From Candidatus Lachnoclostridium stercoravium (GTDB lineage Bacteria > Bacillota > Clostridia > Lachnospirales > Lachnospiraceae), in contig DWZA01000022.1 of NCBI GenBank assembly GCA_019118365.1, forward strand, positions 1-36,077: 36,077 nt of DNA, given 5' to 3'. The notes below the pieces were generated by a model. That model made no database searches. It saw only the letters and a program-made list of their open reading frames with translations, and was not told the origin of the DNA. Below, in pieces: positions 7,421 to 17,196 of this stretch. Positions within the stretch are counted from its first letter, which is position 1. The number at the start of each line of letters is the position of its first letter. The position numbers were made by a program, and so were the translations under genes.

Positions 7421-9745
7421 ATGGTTAAATTATACGACGGCGGAGTGTACTTAGTAAACGGAACAGAGATCGTAGAAGAAAACGAGATGGAAAAACGGGC
7501 GGCGGCCGGGGCTGCTCCCGCTTTACAGACAGAGAACGGAGAATCCTATAAGGAGTGCGCAAGAAGAGGGACCATGGCTTATTCCATATTAAAGGAACAT
7601 AATGTCTCCGGAAATATGGACAAGCTGAAGATCCGTTTCGACGCCATGGCATCCCATGACATTACGTTCGTAGGCATCATCCAGACGGCAAAGGCTTCCG
7701 GCATGGAAGAATTCCCGATCCCTTATGTGCTGACAAACTGCCACAATACCCTGTGCGCGGTCGGCGGTACGATCAATGAGGACGATCATGTATTCGGGCT
7801 TTCCGCCTGCAAAAAGTACGGCGGCATCTTCGTTCCGCCCCACATCGGAGTCATCCACCAGTACATGCGCGAGATGATGGCCGGCTGCGGAAAGATGATC
7901 CTGGGTTCAGACAGCCACACAAGGTACGGAGCCTTAGGTACTATGGCCATCGGCGAGGGCGGCGGCGAGCTGGTAAAGCAGCTTTTAAAGGATACTTATG
8001 ACGTTGCCTATCCAGGTGTCGTAGCGGTTTACCTTACCGGAAAGCCGGCGCCTTACGTAGGTCCCCAGGATATCGCCCTGGCGATCATCGGAGCCGTATA
8101 CAAGAACGGCTATGTAAAGAACAAAGTGATGGAATTTGTAGGGCCAGGCGTTTCTTCTATGGATACCGACTACCGCAACGGCGTAGACGTTATGACTACC
8201 GAGACTACCTGTCTTTCCTCTGTATGGAGAACGGACGAGGATACGAAGGCTTATCTGGCTCTCCACGGCAGAGCCGGCGATTATAAAGAGATGAATCCGG
8301 CGGATGTGGCTTATTACGACGGCATGGTATATGTGGACTTAAGCACTGTAAAGCCTATGATCGCCCTTCCGTTCCATCCAAGCAATACCTATGAGATCGA
8401 TGAATTAAACAGCAATCTGGAAGATATTTTAAGGACCGTGGAAGTGGAAGCAGGAAAGATCATTGACAATCCGGACATCCATTTCACATTGACCGACAAG
8501 ATCGAGAATGGAAAACTGAAAGTGGATCAGGGCGTGATCGCAGGCTGCGCCGGCGGAACCTATTCCAATATCATGGAAGCCGCCCATATCTTAAAAGGCA
8601 AGTCCTGCGGCAACGACGAGTTCGCCCTTTCCGTATACCCGTCTTCCCAGGCAGTATTTATCGACCTGGTAGATAAGGGCGCCATCAGCGACCTGATGGT
8701 AGCGGGAGCTACCGTAAGGAGCGCGTTCTGCGGCCCGTGCTTTGGCGCCGGGGATACTCCGTTTAACCGGGGACTTTCCATCCGCCATACTACCAGGAAC
8801 TTCCCGAACCGTGAAGGCTCCAAGCCAGGAAACGGCCAGATCGCATCCGTTGCTCTTATGGACGCCCGCTCTATCGCGGCTACGGCTGCAAACGGCGGTA
8901 TCCTTACCTCTGCAGAGACTGTTGCGGACGGATATCAGGTTCCTGCATACCACTTTGATCCGTCTGTTTATGAAAACCGCGTTTACCAGGGATATGGAAA
9001 AGCGGATAAGACAAAGGAACTGATCTACGGACCGAACATCAAAGACTGGCCTCAGATGAGTGCTCTTGGGGACAATATCCTCTTAAAGGTATGTTCAAAG
9101 ATCATGGATTCCGTCACTACCACCGACGAGCTGATCCCGTCCGGAGAGACTTCCTCTTATCGTTCCAACCCCCTTGGGCTGGCAGAATTTACCCTTTCCA
9201 GAAGGGATCCCGGATATGTAGGAAGGACGAAGGAAGTAGATAAGCTGGAGAAGGCCCGTACAAACGGACAGGATCCAAAAGAGCTCTGTCCTGACCTTGA
9301 CCGCGTATTTGAACAGATCAAAAATCTTCCTGGAAACGAAGACGTTACCTCTATGAATACGGAGATCGGCAGTATGATCTATGCGGTACGGCCTGGAGAC
9401 GGCTCCGCCAGAGAACAGGCTGCCAGCTGTCAGAGAGTGATCGGCGGACTGGCCAACATCGCTTTGGAATACGCTACCAAGAGATACCGTTCCAACGTGA
9501 TGAACTGGGGCATGATCCCGTTCCTGATGGACGGAGAGCCGGAATTTGAAGTAGGCGATTACATCTATGTGCCAGGCATCCGCAAGATCCTGGACGGGGA
9601 TATGAGCCATATCCCGGCATATATCATCCGCGATTCTGTAAAAGAGATCACACTTAAGATCGCGGATATGACACCGGAAGAGCGGGAGATCGTAAAGGCA
9701 GGCTGCCTGATCAACTATAACAGGGACCGCATGATGAAAAGATAA
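7421..9745 (+). CDS. Aconitase-family hydratase (probable aconitate hydratase)
   Basis: A 774-residue member of the aconitase superfamily, which interconverts citrate and isocitrate using a [4Fe-4S] cluster. Visible features are the substrate-loop motif GSDSHTRYG (about residue 163), one cluster cysteine in GCAGGTYSN (about 375) and two in CGPCFGAG (about 438-441). A C-terminal swivel domain contains [11 protein letters not shown]. The first ~45 residues are an extension not common to AcnA. Overall length and order resemble the YbhJ-like hydratase branch, so the substrate is inferred. A citrate synthase and an isocitrate-type dehydrogenase lie 6-9 kb downstream, which supports aconitase. The start has AGGAGG about 11 bases upstream. 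The next gene starts 16 bases after its stop. Confidence 0.85.
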   Translation: MVKLYDGGVYLVNGTEIVEENEMEKRAAAGAAPALQTENGESYKECARRGTMAYSILKEHNVSGNMDKLKIRFDAMASHDITFVGIIQTAKASGMEEFPIPYVLTNCHNTLCAVGGTINEDDHVFGLSACKKYGGIFVPPHIGVIHQYMREMMAGCGKMILGSDSHTRYGALGTMAIGEGGGELVKQLLKDTYDVAYPGVVAVYLTGKPAPYVGPQDIALAIIGAVYKNGYVKNKVMEFVGPGVSSMDTDYRNGVDVMTTETTCLSSVWRTDEDTKAYLALHGRAGDYKEMNPADVAYYDGMVYVDLSTVKPMIALPFHPSNTYEIDELNSNLEDILRTVEVEAGKIIDNPDIHFTLTDKIENGKLKVDQGVIAGCAGGTYSNIMEAAHILKGKSCGNDEFALSVYPSSQAVFIDLVDKGAISDLMVAGATVRSAFCGPCFGAGDTPFNRGLSIRHTTRNFPNREGSKPGNGQIASVALMDARSIAATAANGGILTSAETVADGYQVPAYHFDPSVYENRVYQGYGKADKTKELIYGPNIKDWPQMSALGDNILLKVCSKIMDSVTTTDELIPSGETSSYRSNPLGLAEFTLSRRDPGYVGRTKEVDKLEKARTNGQDPKELCPDLDRVFEQIKNLPGNEDVTSMNTEIGSMIYAVRPGDGSAREQAASCQRVIGGLANIALEYATKRYRSNVMNWGMIPFLMDGEPEFEVGDYIYVPGIRKILDGDMSHIPAYIIRDSVKEITLKIADMTPEEREIVKAGCLINYNRDRMMKR

Positions 9746-9761
9746 TTGGAGACGATGAAGA

Positions 9762-11348
9762 ATGACTGGAAAGATCGATTACAAATCGAGCATATCGAAA
9801 GCGCGGAGAAAGCGGAACCGGGGCGGTTATGAGAAATACTTTCTGATCGCAGGCGCAGCAGCGATCGTAATCCTTTTAGCGGTCATCATCGGCAAGATGA
9901 ACAGTCCCGATTCCGATGAAGCGGGAGGAACGGCGCAGACCGAAGAAGCTTCCCAGACGGAAGAGACTCTTTCCCCTGAAGAGCAGGCGGCGAAAGAGCT
10001 GGAAGCCCAGATCGACGAGGTGATCGCATCCTATGACAATCTGGGCATCGCCCAGGTGTCCGGATATCTGAACATCCGGGAAACTCCGGATACGGAGGGA
10101 GAGATCATCGGCAAGCTGATGGGCGGAAGCGGCTGCGAGATCGAAGAGACGCTGGACGGCTGGTACAAGATCACATCCGGCGGTATCGACGGCTATGTGA
10201 GCAGCCAGTATATACTGACAGGAGCAGAGGCAGAAGAAGCCGCCAGGGAAAATGTTAAAAAACGGGCTGTGATCACGGCGGACAAGCTGAATATCCGCCA
10301 GGAGCCGGTCATCGATCCTACCAATGTGGTCGGGCAGGTACTGATGAACGAGCGTTATGAAGTAGAGGAAGAGCAGGACGGCTGGATCAAGATCCCCTCC
10401 GGCTGGATCTCCGCTGATTACGCGGAAGTGAAGATGTGCCTGAACGAGGCGAGAAAGCTGGATCTGATCACCATGGTATTAAACCAGTACGATAACCTCG
10501 TTATTTCCAAGGTAAACAACTATATGAACATCCGCAGCACTCCTGAGGATAAGGGCAATGAAAATGTCATCGGCAAATTCCCTGGCAACGCTGCCGCAGA
10601 GATCCTGGAGACGCTGGACGGCTGGTACAAGATCACATCCGGCGGCATTACCGGATATATCAGCGCAGATCCCCAGTATACGGCTACCGGACAGGAGGCA
10701 AAGGATCTGGCGGTAAAGAGCGCGTCCCTTATGGCCATCGTACGCACGGACAAGCTGAACGTCCGCACAGAGCCCAGCCTGGATGCAGAAAAGTGGACGC
10801 AGATCTCAAAAGAAGAGCGCTATCCGGTATTGGAGCAGCTGGACGGCTGGGTGCAGATCGAGCTGGATACGGAAGACAGCGACGGGGCGTTCATTTCCAC
10901 CCGCGACAATAACGTAGAAGTCCGCTACGCACTGAACGAAGCGATCAAATTCTCTCCATTGGAGGAAAAGGCGAACCGGGAAGCATCCCGGAGAGCGCAG
11001 ATCGTCAACTACGCGCTCCAGTTTGTGGGGAACCCATATGTATGGGGCGGAACAAGCCTTACCAACGGCGTCGACTGTTCCGGATTTACGATGCAGGTTT
11101 TAGGCCATTTCGGCATCAGCCTGCCTCACTATTCCGGATCCCAGGCAAAGATGGGAAAGGCCGTCTCGTCCAGCGAGATGCGTCCGGGCGACCTGATCTT
11201 CTATACCAACAGCCGGGGCGTTGTAAACCACGTGGCCATGTATATCGGCAACGGACAGATCGTCCACGCTGCCAGCCGCAGGAGCGGCATCAAGATCTCC
11301 ACCTGGAATTACCGGACGCCGAAGACGATCCGAAATGTGATAGATTGA
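9762..11348 (+). CDS. NlpC/P60 cell-wall hydrolase with four SH3b domains
   Basis: A 528-residue peptidoglycan endopeptidase, anchored or secreted. It has a basic cytoplasmic start, one membrane segment (about residues 28-46) and a Glu/Thr-rich linker. Four bacterial SH3 repeats follow (about 90-150, 168-224, 244-305, 327-385), each with an N-[IV]-R core. The C-terminal NlpC/P60 domain (about 405-528) has the catalytic Cys in VDCSGF and His residues in VNHVAMYIG and IVHAAS. It should cleave the D-Glu/diaminopimelate bond of stem peptides. SH3 repeats 1 and 3 share ETLDGWYKITSGGI, encoded by an identical 38-base block, a sign of recent internal duplication. A terminator follows at 11357. Confidence 0.93.
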   Translation: MTGKIDYKSSISKARRKRNRGGYEKYFLIAGAAAIVILLAVIIGKMNSPDSDEAGGTAQTEEASQTEETLSPEEQAAKELEAQIDEVIASYDNLGIAQVSGYLNIRETPDTEGEIIGKLMGGSGCEIEETLDGWYKITSGGIDGYVSSQYILTGAEAEEAARENVKKRAVITADKLNIRQEPVIDPTNVVGQVLMNERYEVEEEQDGWIKIPSGWISADYAEVKMCLNEARKLDLITMVLNQYDNLVISKVNNYMNIRSTPEDKGNENVIGKFPGNAAAEILETLDGWYKITSGGITGYISADPQYTATGQEAKDLAVKSASLMAIVRTDKLNVRTEPSLDAEKWTQISKEERYPVLEQLDGWVQIELDTEDSDGAFISTRDNNVEVRYALNEAIKFSPLEEKANREASRRAQIVNYALQFVGNPYVWGGTSLTNGVDCSGFTMQVLGHFGISLPHYSGSQAKMGKAVSSSEMRPGDLIFYTNSRGVVNHVAMYIGNGQIVHAASRRSGIKISTWNYRTPKTIRNVID

Positions 11349-11356
11349 TCTGTAAA

Positions 11357-11399
11357 AGCTGGTCAAACTGTATATTCTTGCAGTTTGGCCGGCTTTTTA
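11357..11399 (+). terminator. Rho-independent terminator after the NlpC/P60 gene
   Basis: The stem AGCTGGTCAAACTG (11357-11370) / CAGTTTGGCCGGCT (11381-11394) has two G-T pairs and is followed by a T-run. It separates the hydratase/hydrolase genes from the amino-acid importer. Confidence 0.88.
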
Positions 11400-11410
11400 T
11401 CATTTAATAC

Positions 11411-11438
11411 TTGATTAATTTGTAAAAACAGATATAAT
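11411..11438 (+). promoter_or_regulatory. Promoter of the amino-acid ABC importer
   Basis: TTGATT (11411-11416), 16-base spacer, TATAAT (11433-11438), with A/T-rich flanks. It gives a leader of about 70 bases before the ATG at 11516. Confidence 0.72.
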
Positions 11439-11447
11439 GAATAATTG

Positions 11448-11481
11448 TTAAGCATAATTTTATATTTATGCATTTGCTTAA
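11448..11481 (+). promoter_or_regulatory. A/T-rich inverted repeat in the importer leader
   Basis: TTAAGCATAA (11448-11457) can pair with TTATGC (11466-11471) or TTATxxxxxxGCTTAA (11466-11481). It lies at the expected transcription start and could be an operator or a 5' mRNA stem. No known riboswitch is recognised. Confidence 0.35.
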
Positions 11482-11515
11482 TGAAAAGTGATATGGATAA
11501 AAGAGGAGGATAATT

Positions 11516-12499
11516 ATGAAAAAGAAATTATTTGCAGTAACTTTATCTGCATGCATGGCTTTATCACTGGCAGCCTGCGGCGGCAGCAGCGAAGAGACTA
11601 CCGCAGCGGCAGAGACAACTGCAGCTTCTGACAGCGCGGAAGAGAGCACAGAGGCAGAAAGCGCGGAAGAAAGCGAAGCAGCTGAAGACGGATCCGAAGA
11701 AGCAGCTGAAGGAGAGGCTTCCGCAGTAGATCTGTCCGCAGTAAAAACAGTTTCCGAGGGAACTCTGACTGTAGCGACAAGCCCAGACTTCGCTCCCTAC
11801 GAGTTCTATGCCATCAGCGAAGACGGAACACCGACCCTGGCCGGCTTTGATATGGCTCTGGCTCAGTACATCGCCGACTATATGGGACTTGATCTTGAGA
11901 TCATCACTGTTGACTTCGACGGCGTTTTAACAGAGCTTCAGACAAAATCTGTAGACCTTGGCATGGCAGGCCTTTCCCCAGATCCAAAGAGAGAGTCTAT
12001 CATGGATTTCTCCGACATCTACTATCTGGGCGGACAGTCTTTAGTAACGACAAAAGACAACGCTGACGTATACAACTCTACAGAAGCAATAAATAATCCA
12101 GACGTTACCGTAGGCGCTCAGACTGGTTCCATCCAGCTGGATCTTGCCAATACAAACAGCCCGGATGCCGATATCATTTCCCTTCCAAAGGTAACAGATA
12201 TCATCACAGAGCTTCTGACAGGAAAGATGGATGCAGCTTATATCGAGACAGATGTAGCAAAGAGCTATCAGAAGAACTATCCGGATCTTGAGATCGTAGC
12301 CGATGTTCCTTATGATCAGGCTGGTTCCGCTATCGGCGTATGCAAGGACAACCCGGAACTGCTGGCAGCTGTTAACGAAGCCATCGCAGCAGCTCAGGAA
12401 GACGGAAGCCTGGAAGACTTCATCGCAGAGGCCAATGAAGTAGCGTCCGGACAGACCTATGAGGGACTTCTGGATTCCGAAGGAAATATTCAGGAATAA
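11516..12499 (+). CDS. Amino-acid ABC transporter substrate-binding lipoprotein (family 3)
   Basis: A 327-residue extracytoplasmic solute receptor. The signal peptide ends at lipobox LAAC (Cys at about residue 20), so it is lipid-anchored. A Ser/Glu/Ala-rich tether (about 21-75) precedes the family-3 binding domain: LTVATSPDFAPYEF, the GFDMALAQYIADYMGL segment and VDFDGVLTELQTKSVDLGMAG. These are characteristic of receptors for polar amino acids such as glutamine, cystine, arginine or histidine. The exact ligand cannot be read from sequence. The start has GAGGAGG 6 bases upstream. The permease and ATPase follow directly. Confidence 0.94.
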   Translation: MKKKLFAVTLSACMALSLAACGGSSEETTAAAETTAASDSAEESTEAESAEESEAAEDGSEEAAEGEASAVDLSAVKTVSEGTLTVATSPDFAPYEFYAISEDGTPTLAGFDMALAQYIADYMGLDLEIITVDFDGVLTELQTKSVDLGMAGLSPDPKRESIMDFSDIYYLGGQSLVTTKDNADVYNSTEAINNPDVTVGAQTGSIQLDLANTNSPDADIISLPKVTDIITELLTGKMDAAYIETDVAKSYQKNYPDLEIVADVPYDQAGSAIGVCKDNPELLAAVNEAIAAAQEDGSLEDFIAEANEVASGQTYEGLLDSEGNIQE

Positions 12500-12542
12500 T
12501 CGTTTGCAGAAGCTGTCGGTTTTCCTGTGAAAGGAGCGTTTT

Positions 12543-13322
12543 ATGTTTATCAAATTAGAGAATTTCTCTACTATCGCATCCTACATGGATCTGTTCGTGG
12601 AAGGAACCATCGTTACGATCCTGTTGGCTATCTTTACGGTTATCCTGGGATTCTGTATCGCCCTGGTCCTGGCGCTGATGAGACTTTCCAATATCCGTCC
12701 GTTCCGCGGCCTTGGGCTGGATGAAAACGGACATCTCAGGGAAGAGGGGTTCCTGGCTCTTGTCAGCCGTTTTAACCCCCTGTCCTTCCTCGCTACCGCC
12801 TATGTAGAGATCCTGCGCTCCACACCAGTGATCGTACAGCTGTTTATTATTTACTACGGCATATTCAGCATTATCGACCTTCCGTCCTTCCGGATATTCG
12901 GCTTTATCCGGTTTGACCGTTTCTTCCCAGGCGTAGTGGCCATGGGAATGAACTCCGGTGCTTACCTGTGCGAGATCATCCGTTCCGGTATCCAGTCTAT
13001 TGATTCCGGACAGACAGAGGCGGCCCGCTCTCTGGGCATGTCCCAGGGGCAGAACCTGCGCTATATCATCCTGCCCCAGGCCATTAAGAATATCCTGCCG
13101 GCGATCGCCAACGAGTTTGTTGTTATCATCAAGGAATCTGCGATCACCTATACCGTAGGCGTGCAGGATATCATGTCCGCGGTAAATGCGGTCAAGGGAT
13201 CGGCGTTTATCATCGTTGAGCCTCTTCTCGTGGCGACAGCGATCTATTTCTGCCTGTGTTTCCCGACCTCGAAAGTTATCGCATATTTCGAAAGGAGGAT
13301 GAGCCGTGGCGACAAGAGATAG
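12543..13322 (+). CDS. Amino-acid ABC transporter permease
   Basis: A 259-residue inner-membrane permease of the HisM/GlnP family with about five membrane helices. The cytoplasmic coupling EAA loop is clear ([22 protein letters not shown]), as is the upstream [18 protein letters not shown] segment. A charged insert ([12 protein letters not shown], about residue 57-70) lengthens the first cytoplasmic loop compared with short homologues. It is encoded 43 bases after the binding protein and overlaps the ATPase gene by 17 bases. A single permease gene suggests a homodimeric channel. Confidence 0.94.
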   Translation: MFIKLENFSTIASYMDLFVEGTIVTILLAIFTVILGFCIALVLALMRLSNIRPFRGLGLDENGHLREEGFLALVSRFNPLSFLATAYVEILRSTPVIVQLFIIYYGIFSIIDLPSFRIFGFIRFDRFFPGVVAMGMNSGAYLCEIIRSGIQSIDSGQTEAARSLGMSQGQNLRYIILPQAIKNILPAIANEFVVIIKESAITYTVGVQDIMSAVNAVKGSAFIIVEPLLVATAIYFCLCFPTSKVIAYFERRMSRGDKR

Positions 13323-14082
13323 CCTGATCCAGGTAAAGGATCTGAAAAAACATTACAAAGGCGGCACGATCAGGGCCTTAGACGGAGTGACGGTGGATAT
13401 TTTCAAAGGCGACGTGATGGCCGTGATCGGTCCGTCCGGTTCCGGCAAATCCACGTTTTTGCGCAGCCTTAACCTTCTTGAAGAACCCACCGGCGGAGCT
13501 ATTTTCTTTAACGGCGTGGATATCACCAAGAGAAAATATAAAGATGCATCCGGCAAGACGGTAAAGCTGAATATTGATGAACTGCGTCAGAAGATGGGAA
13601 TGGTATTCCAACATTTCAACCTGTTCCCCCATATGACGATCCTGGACAACATGACCCTTGCGCCCATAAAGGTCAAGGGAATGACGAAAGAAGCGGCTGA
13701 AAAGAAAGCGCTGGAGCTTTTAGACCGCGTCGGTTTAAAAGACCGCGCGGACGCCTATCCGATCCAGCTCTCCGGCGGTCAGAAGCAGAGGGTTGCCATT
13801 GTCCGCGCCCTGGCTATGGAACCGGAAGTGATGCTTTTTGACGAGCCCACTTCAGCCCTGGATCCAGAGATGGTAGGAGAGGTTCTTGACGTAATGAAGG
13901 AGCTTGCTCACGAGGGAATGACCATGGTAGTCGTTACCCACGAGATGGGCTTCGCAAGGGAAGTGGGAAACCGCGTGCTGTTTATGGCGGACGGCAAACT
14001 GTTGGAGCAGGGAGCGCCGGAAGAGATCTTCGGCAATCCAAAAAATCCCCGCCTTCAGGATTTCCTTGCAAAGGTTCTGTAA
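13306..14082 (+). CDS. Amino-acid ABC transporter ATP-binding protein
   Basis: A 258-residue ATPase of the GlnQ/HisP family. Walker A is GPSGSGKST (about residues 43-51), the signature [16 protein letters not shown], Walker [15 protein letters not shown], and the switch His is in [10 protein letters not shown] short insert with Lys residues ([14 protein letters not shown]) precedes the Q-loop. The start is GTG at 13306, supported by AAGGAGG 8-9 bases upstream inside the permease gene; no upstream ATG fits. It couples ATP hydrolysis to uptake by the two preceding gene products. A strong terminator follows at 14097. Confidence 0.95.
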   Translation: MATRDSLIQVKDLKKHYKGGTIRALDGVTVDIFKGDVMAVIGPSGSGKSTFLRSLNLLEEPTGGAIFFNGVDITKRKYKDASGKTVKLNIDELRQKMGMVFQHFNLFPHMTILDNMTLAPIKVKGMTKEAAEKKALELLDRVGLKDRADAYPIQLSGGQKQRVAIVRALAMEPEVMLFDEPTSALDPEMVGEVLDVMKELAHEGMTMVVVTHEMGFAREVGNRVLFMADGKLLEQGAPEEIFGNPKNPRLQDFLAKVL

Positions 14083-14096
14083 AAAGAGGTTTTATG

Positions 14097-14127
14097 CCCC
14101 GGCGGCTTAGACAGCTGCCGGGGTTTT
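14097..14127 (+). terminator. Rho-independent terminator after the importer operon
   Basis: CCCCGGCGGC (14097-14106) / GCTGCCGGGG (14114-14123) with a 7-base loop, then TTTT. It lies 15 bases after the ATPase stop. Confidence 0.88.
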
Positions 14128-14164
14128 CCTGACCATAGATCATAAACAACAGGAGGATTTGAAA

Positions 14165-15607
14165 ATGACACAGGAAAAAGAACTGGCAGTGGCGGCCATT
14201 GACAAAAAGGCCGATCTGATCTGCGACGCAGCAGACCATATCTGGGAATATGCGGAGCTTTCCCTTATGGAAGACCGGTCCGCCGAATATTACTGCGGCG
14301 TACTGGAAAAAGAGGGATTCCAGGTGGAAAAAGGCATCTGCGGGATCCGGACCGCCTTCTCGGCAAGCTTTGGCTCCGGAAGGCCAGTGATTGGCATCCT
14401 TGCCGAATACGACGCCCTGTCCGGCCTTTCTCAGGAAGGCGGAAGCCTGGAGCAGAAGGAGATCACTCCAGGCGGCTGCGGCCACGGCTGCGGTCATAAT
14501 CTTTTAGGCGCCGGCGCCTTTGGGGCGGCTTTAGGCGTAAAAGAATATCTGGAAAAGACAGGGAAGGAGGGAACTGTGATCCTTTACGGCTGTCCGGGAG
14601 AAGAGGGCGGAGCCGCTAAGGCGTTTATGGCAAGAGACGGCCTCTGGAAATCCCTGGATGCGGCGCTTACCTGGCATCCGGAGGATGTAAACGAGGTTCG
14701 GACAGGCTCCTCTAATTCCTGTATCCAGACGCAGTATAAATTTACCGGGATCCCGTCCCACGCAGCCGGAGCGCCGGAGCTTGGCCGAAGTGCCCTGGAT
14801 GCGGTAGAGCTGATGAACATTGGAGTCCAGTTTTTAAGGGAGCATATGAGCAGCAGGGCGCGGATCCACTATGCCATCACCGATGCCGGCGGCTGCAGCC
14901 CCAACGTAGTGCAGCCCAGGGCCAGCGTTCTGTACATGGTCCGTTCCAATCATGTGGCGGAGGCGGTAGAGCTGCAGAAGCGGGTAGATAAGATCGCAGA
15001 CGGCGCCGCTTTGATGACGGAGACAACTGTAGAGAGGAAATTTATCGACGGCCTGGCGGATACTATCTGCAACCATGTGCTGGAAAAGGTCCTTTATGAC
15101 AATTTCAAACAGCTGGGCGTGCCCTCTTATACAAAAGAGGAGCTGGAATTTGCGGACAGGCTGGCGGCAACTTACCAGGGAAACGACGCGGTTCCCGGAG
15201 TAGGAGCGGAAAACGATATGGAACTGAAGGATCAGGTAGCCCAGATGCAAAAGGAAAGCGGCCACAAGATGAACGATTTTCTGGCCCCGTTTTATCAGGG
15301 AGATGCCTTTACCGCCGGTTCTACGGATGTAGGAGACGTCAGTTGGCTGACTCCTACGGCCCAGATCCGGGTAGCGGCCTGGCCCAACGGCTGTCCCGGC
15401 CACAGCTGGCAGAATGTTTCCTGCGTCAGGACATCCATCGGCCATAAAGCGGCCGTCCACGCAGGAAAAGTCCTGGCAGCTGCGGCTATTGACCTGATAG
15501 AAGATCCTGAAATACTGAAAAAAGCAAGAGCGGAATTTGAAAAGCGCACAGCTTCCGGCTTCGTATGCCCGATACCGGCTGAAGCGGTACCGACCGTTCC
15601 GGACTGA
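14165..15607 (+). CDS. M20-family amidohydrolase, AbgB-like
   Basis: A 480-residue metallo-amidohydrolase close in length and order to AbgB (p-aminobenzoyl-glutamate hydrolase subunit B). Seen are AEYDAL, the metal-binding CGHGCGHN (about residues 106-113), the catalytic Glu in CPGEEGG, WHPEDVN, the dimerisation-domain segment GIPSHAAGAPELGRSALDA, and a C-terminal AAWPNGCPGHSW with a metal His. Such enzymes split N-acyl amino acids or small peptide conjugates; the true substrate is unknown. ATG 14165 has AGGAGG 8 bases upstream; a TTG two codons earlier is less likely. It follows the amino-acid importer but is separated from it by a terminator. A truncated palindromic repeat lies 8 bases after its stop. 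Confidence 0.88.
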   Translation: MTQEKELAVAAIDKKADLICDAADHIWEYAELSLMEDRSAEYYCGVLEKEGFQVEKGICGIRTAFSASFGSGRPVIGILAEYDALSGLSQEGGSLEQKEITPGGCGHGCGHNLLGAGAFGAALGVKEYLEKTGKEGTVILYGCPGEEGGAAKAFMARDGLWKSLDAALTWHPEDVNEVRTGSSNSCIQTQYKFTGIPSHAAGAPELGRSALDAVELMNIGVQFLREHMSSRARIHYAITDAGGCSPNVVQPRASVLYMVRSNHVAEAVELQKRVDKIADGAALMTETTVERKFIDGLADTICNHVLEKVLYDNFKQLGVPSYTKEELEFADRLAATYQGNDAVPGVGAENDMELKDQVAQMQKESGHKMNDFLAPFYQGDAFTAGSTDVGDVSWLTPTAQIRVAAWPNGCPGHSWQNVSCVRTSIGHKAAVHAGKVLAAAAIDLIEDPEILKKARAEFEKRTASGFVCPIPAEAVPTVPD

Positions 15608-15615
15608 TACGTTTC

Positions 15616-15665
15616 AAGCAAGCTTGTAGCGCTCTTTATCATATATCCTGGCGCACAGCTGAACT
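15616..15665 (-). repeat. Palindromic intergenic element, copy A (half element)
   Basis: The reverse complement of these 50 bases matches 29912-29961 at 48 of 50 positions, beginning AGTTCAGCTGTGCGCCAGG. It lacks the right half and terminal inverted repeat, so it is a truncated copy in the opposite orientation. Confidence 0.85.
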
Positions 15666-15681
15666 AATACTCAAAAATTGC

Positions 15682-15709
15682 TTGACAAACCGAAAAAGGA
15701 ATGTATACT
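15682..15709 (+). promoter_or_regulatory. Promoter of the citrate synthase-GntR-dehydrogenase genes
   Basis: TTGACA (15682-15687), 16-base spacer, TATACT (15704-15709). The -10 is embedded in a palindromic operator, so bound regulator would block RNA polymerase. Confidence 0.78.
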
Positions 15710-15722
15710 TGTATACAAGTAT
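15705..15722 (+). promoter_or_regulatory. Perfect 18-bp palindrome, probable GntR/FCD operator
   Basis: ATACTTGTATACAAGTAT equals its own reverse complement. Its core TTGTATACAA is of the form bound by many FadR/FCD-type GntR regulators. A regulator of this class is encoded 1.5 kb downstream in the same unit, which suggests autoregulation. Confidence 0.75.
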
Positions 15723-15807
15723 GGCACATAAGATCACAGGACAGAGAAACAAAGCGTTTTTTCGCAGCCTCCCGTCCTAGCCTAATAAAGAAAAGGAGTG
15801 TTTGTCA

Positions 15808-17187
15808 ATGCTGGTTATATCTAAGAACAGTAACCTTCTGGAGCAGGATCCGTACCGCTATTCCCTCCAGAACATATCGGAACCTCATCTGTACCGGGAA
15901 TTTTTCCCATACGACGAGGTGCCGAAGATTTCCTTCAACTTCCGTCAGAACCCGATCTGCATGCCGGAGCACATATGGATCACAGATACGACCTTCCGCG
16001 ACGGCCAGCAGTCCAGGGTGCCCTATACGAAAAAGCAGATGGTGGATCTTTTTAAAATGCTTTCTGAGCTTTCCGGGCCAAACGGCATTATCCGCCAGAC
16101 AGAATTTTTCGTGTATGACAAAAAAGACAAGGAAGCTCTGCTGGAATGCATGGACTTAGGACTTCAGTTCCCTGAGATCACCACCTGGATCCGGGCCAAC
16201 AGGCAGGATTTCAAGATGGTAAAGGATCTGGGGATCAAGGAGACCGGCATCCTGATGAGCTGCTCCGATTATCATATTTTTAAAAAGAGAAAGCTTACGA
16301 GAAAGCAGGCTATGGATGAGTATCTCGCTACTGTAGACGACGCTTTCTCCGCAGGAATTATCCCAAGATGCCACCTGGAAGACATTACAAGAGCTGATTT
16401 CTATGGCTTTGTGGTTCCTTTTGTAAACGCCCTGATGGAAAAATCAAAGCAGGCCGGCATACCGGTGAAGATCCGCGCCTGCGACACTATGGGATACGGA
16501 GTTCCCTACACCGGCGTCGCCCTTCCGCGAAGCGTTCCAGGTATCATTTACGGACTCCGCAACTATTCCGACGTGACCAGCGAACAGCTGGAATGGCACG
16601 GCCACAACGATTTCTATAAGGCTGTGGCAAACGCGTCCTGCGCGTGGCTTTACGGGGCGAGCGCAGTAAACTGCTCCCTTCTTGGGATCGGGGAACGGAC
16701 CGGCAACATTCCTCTGGAAGCTATGGTATTTGAGTATGCTTCCTTACGCGGAACCTTAGACGGCATGGAACCGACGGTGATCACCGATATCGCCCGTTAC
16801 TACCAGAAAGAGATCGGCTATAAGATCCCGGAAATGACGCCGTTTGTGGGGCGGAACTTCAACGTGACCAGAGCAGGCATCCATGCGGACGGCCTGATGA
16901 AGGATGAAGAGATCTACAACATTTTCGATACGGCCCGCCTCCTTGGAAGAGCGCCTGAAGTAGCGGTCAGCAACACTTCCGGCCTTGCAGGCATCGTATA
17001 CTGGATCAACAATTATTACGGCCTTTCTTCCAGAGATAAGGTATCCAAGGAAGACGACATCGTCGTACAGTTAAAAGAATGGGTGGACGAGCAGTACAAC
17101 GAGGGCCGTCAGACCGCTTTAAGCGACGAAGAACTGGACGCAAAATTACAGGAGATCGCGCCCGGCAGGTTTACACCCATTTACTAG
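15808..17187 (+). CDS. Probable citrate (Re)-synthase, isopropylmalate/homocitrate synthase family
   Basis: A 459-residue HMGL-type Claisen condensing enzyme. It shows the first family signature with the metal Asp (ITDTTFRDGQQSR, about residues 56-68), RACDTMGYG, and the second metal site GHNDF with the following NCSLLGIGERTGN. Isopropylmalate synthase is usually longer and carries a LeuA regulatory domain, which I do not see; the C-terminus ends soon after the barrel and its linker. The next genes are a GntR regulator and an isocitrate-type dehydrogenase, and an aconitase-family gene is nearby. That fits the Re-citrate synthase first shown in Clostridium kluyveri, which makes citrate from oxaloacetate and acetyl-CoA. 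Homocitrate synthase is the main alternative. ATG 15808 has AGGAG about 10 bases upstream. Confidence 0.72.
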   Translation: MLVISKNSNLLEQDPYRYSLQNISEPHLYREFFPYDEVPKISFNFRQNPICMPEHIWITDTTFRDGQQSRVPYTKKQMVDLFKMLSELSGPNGIIRQTEFFVYDKKDKEALLECMDLGLQFPEITTWIRANRQDFKMVKDLGIKETGILMSCSDYHIFKKRKLTRKQAMDEYLATVDDAFSAGIIPRCHLEDITRADFYGFVVPFVNALMEKSKQAGIPVKIRACDTMGYGVPYTGVALPRSVPGIIYGLRNYSDVTSEQLEWHGHNDFYKAVANASCAWLYGASAVNCSLLGIGERTGNIPLEAMVFEYASLRGTLDGMEPTVITDIARYYQKEIGYKIPEMTPFVGRNFNVTRAGIHADGLMKDEEIYNIFDTARLLGRAPEVAVSNTSGLAGIVYWINNYYGLSSRDKVSKEDDIVVQLKEWVDEQYNEGRQTALSDEELDAKLQEIAPGRFTPIY

Positions 17188-17196
17188 GAGCTATAT

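Noticed and set aside
15701-16159. Alternative + frame over the start of the citrate synthase gene
   Set aside because: Arg/Ser-rich translation without family features; it starts inside the operator and overlaps the better-supported gene.
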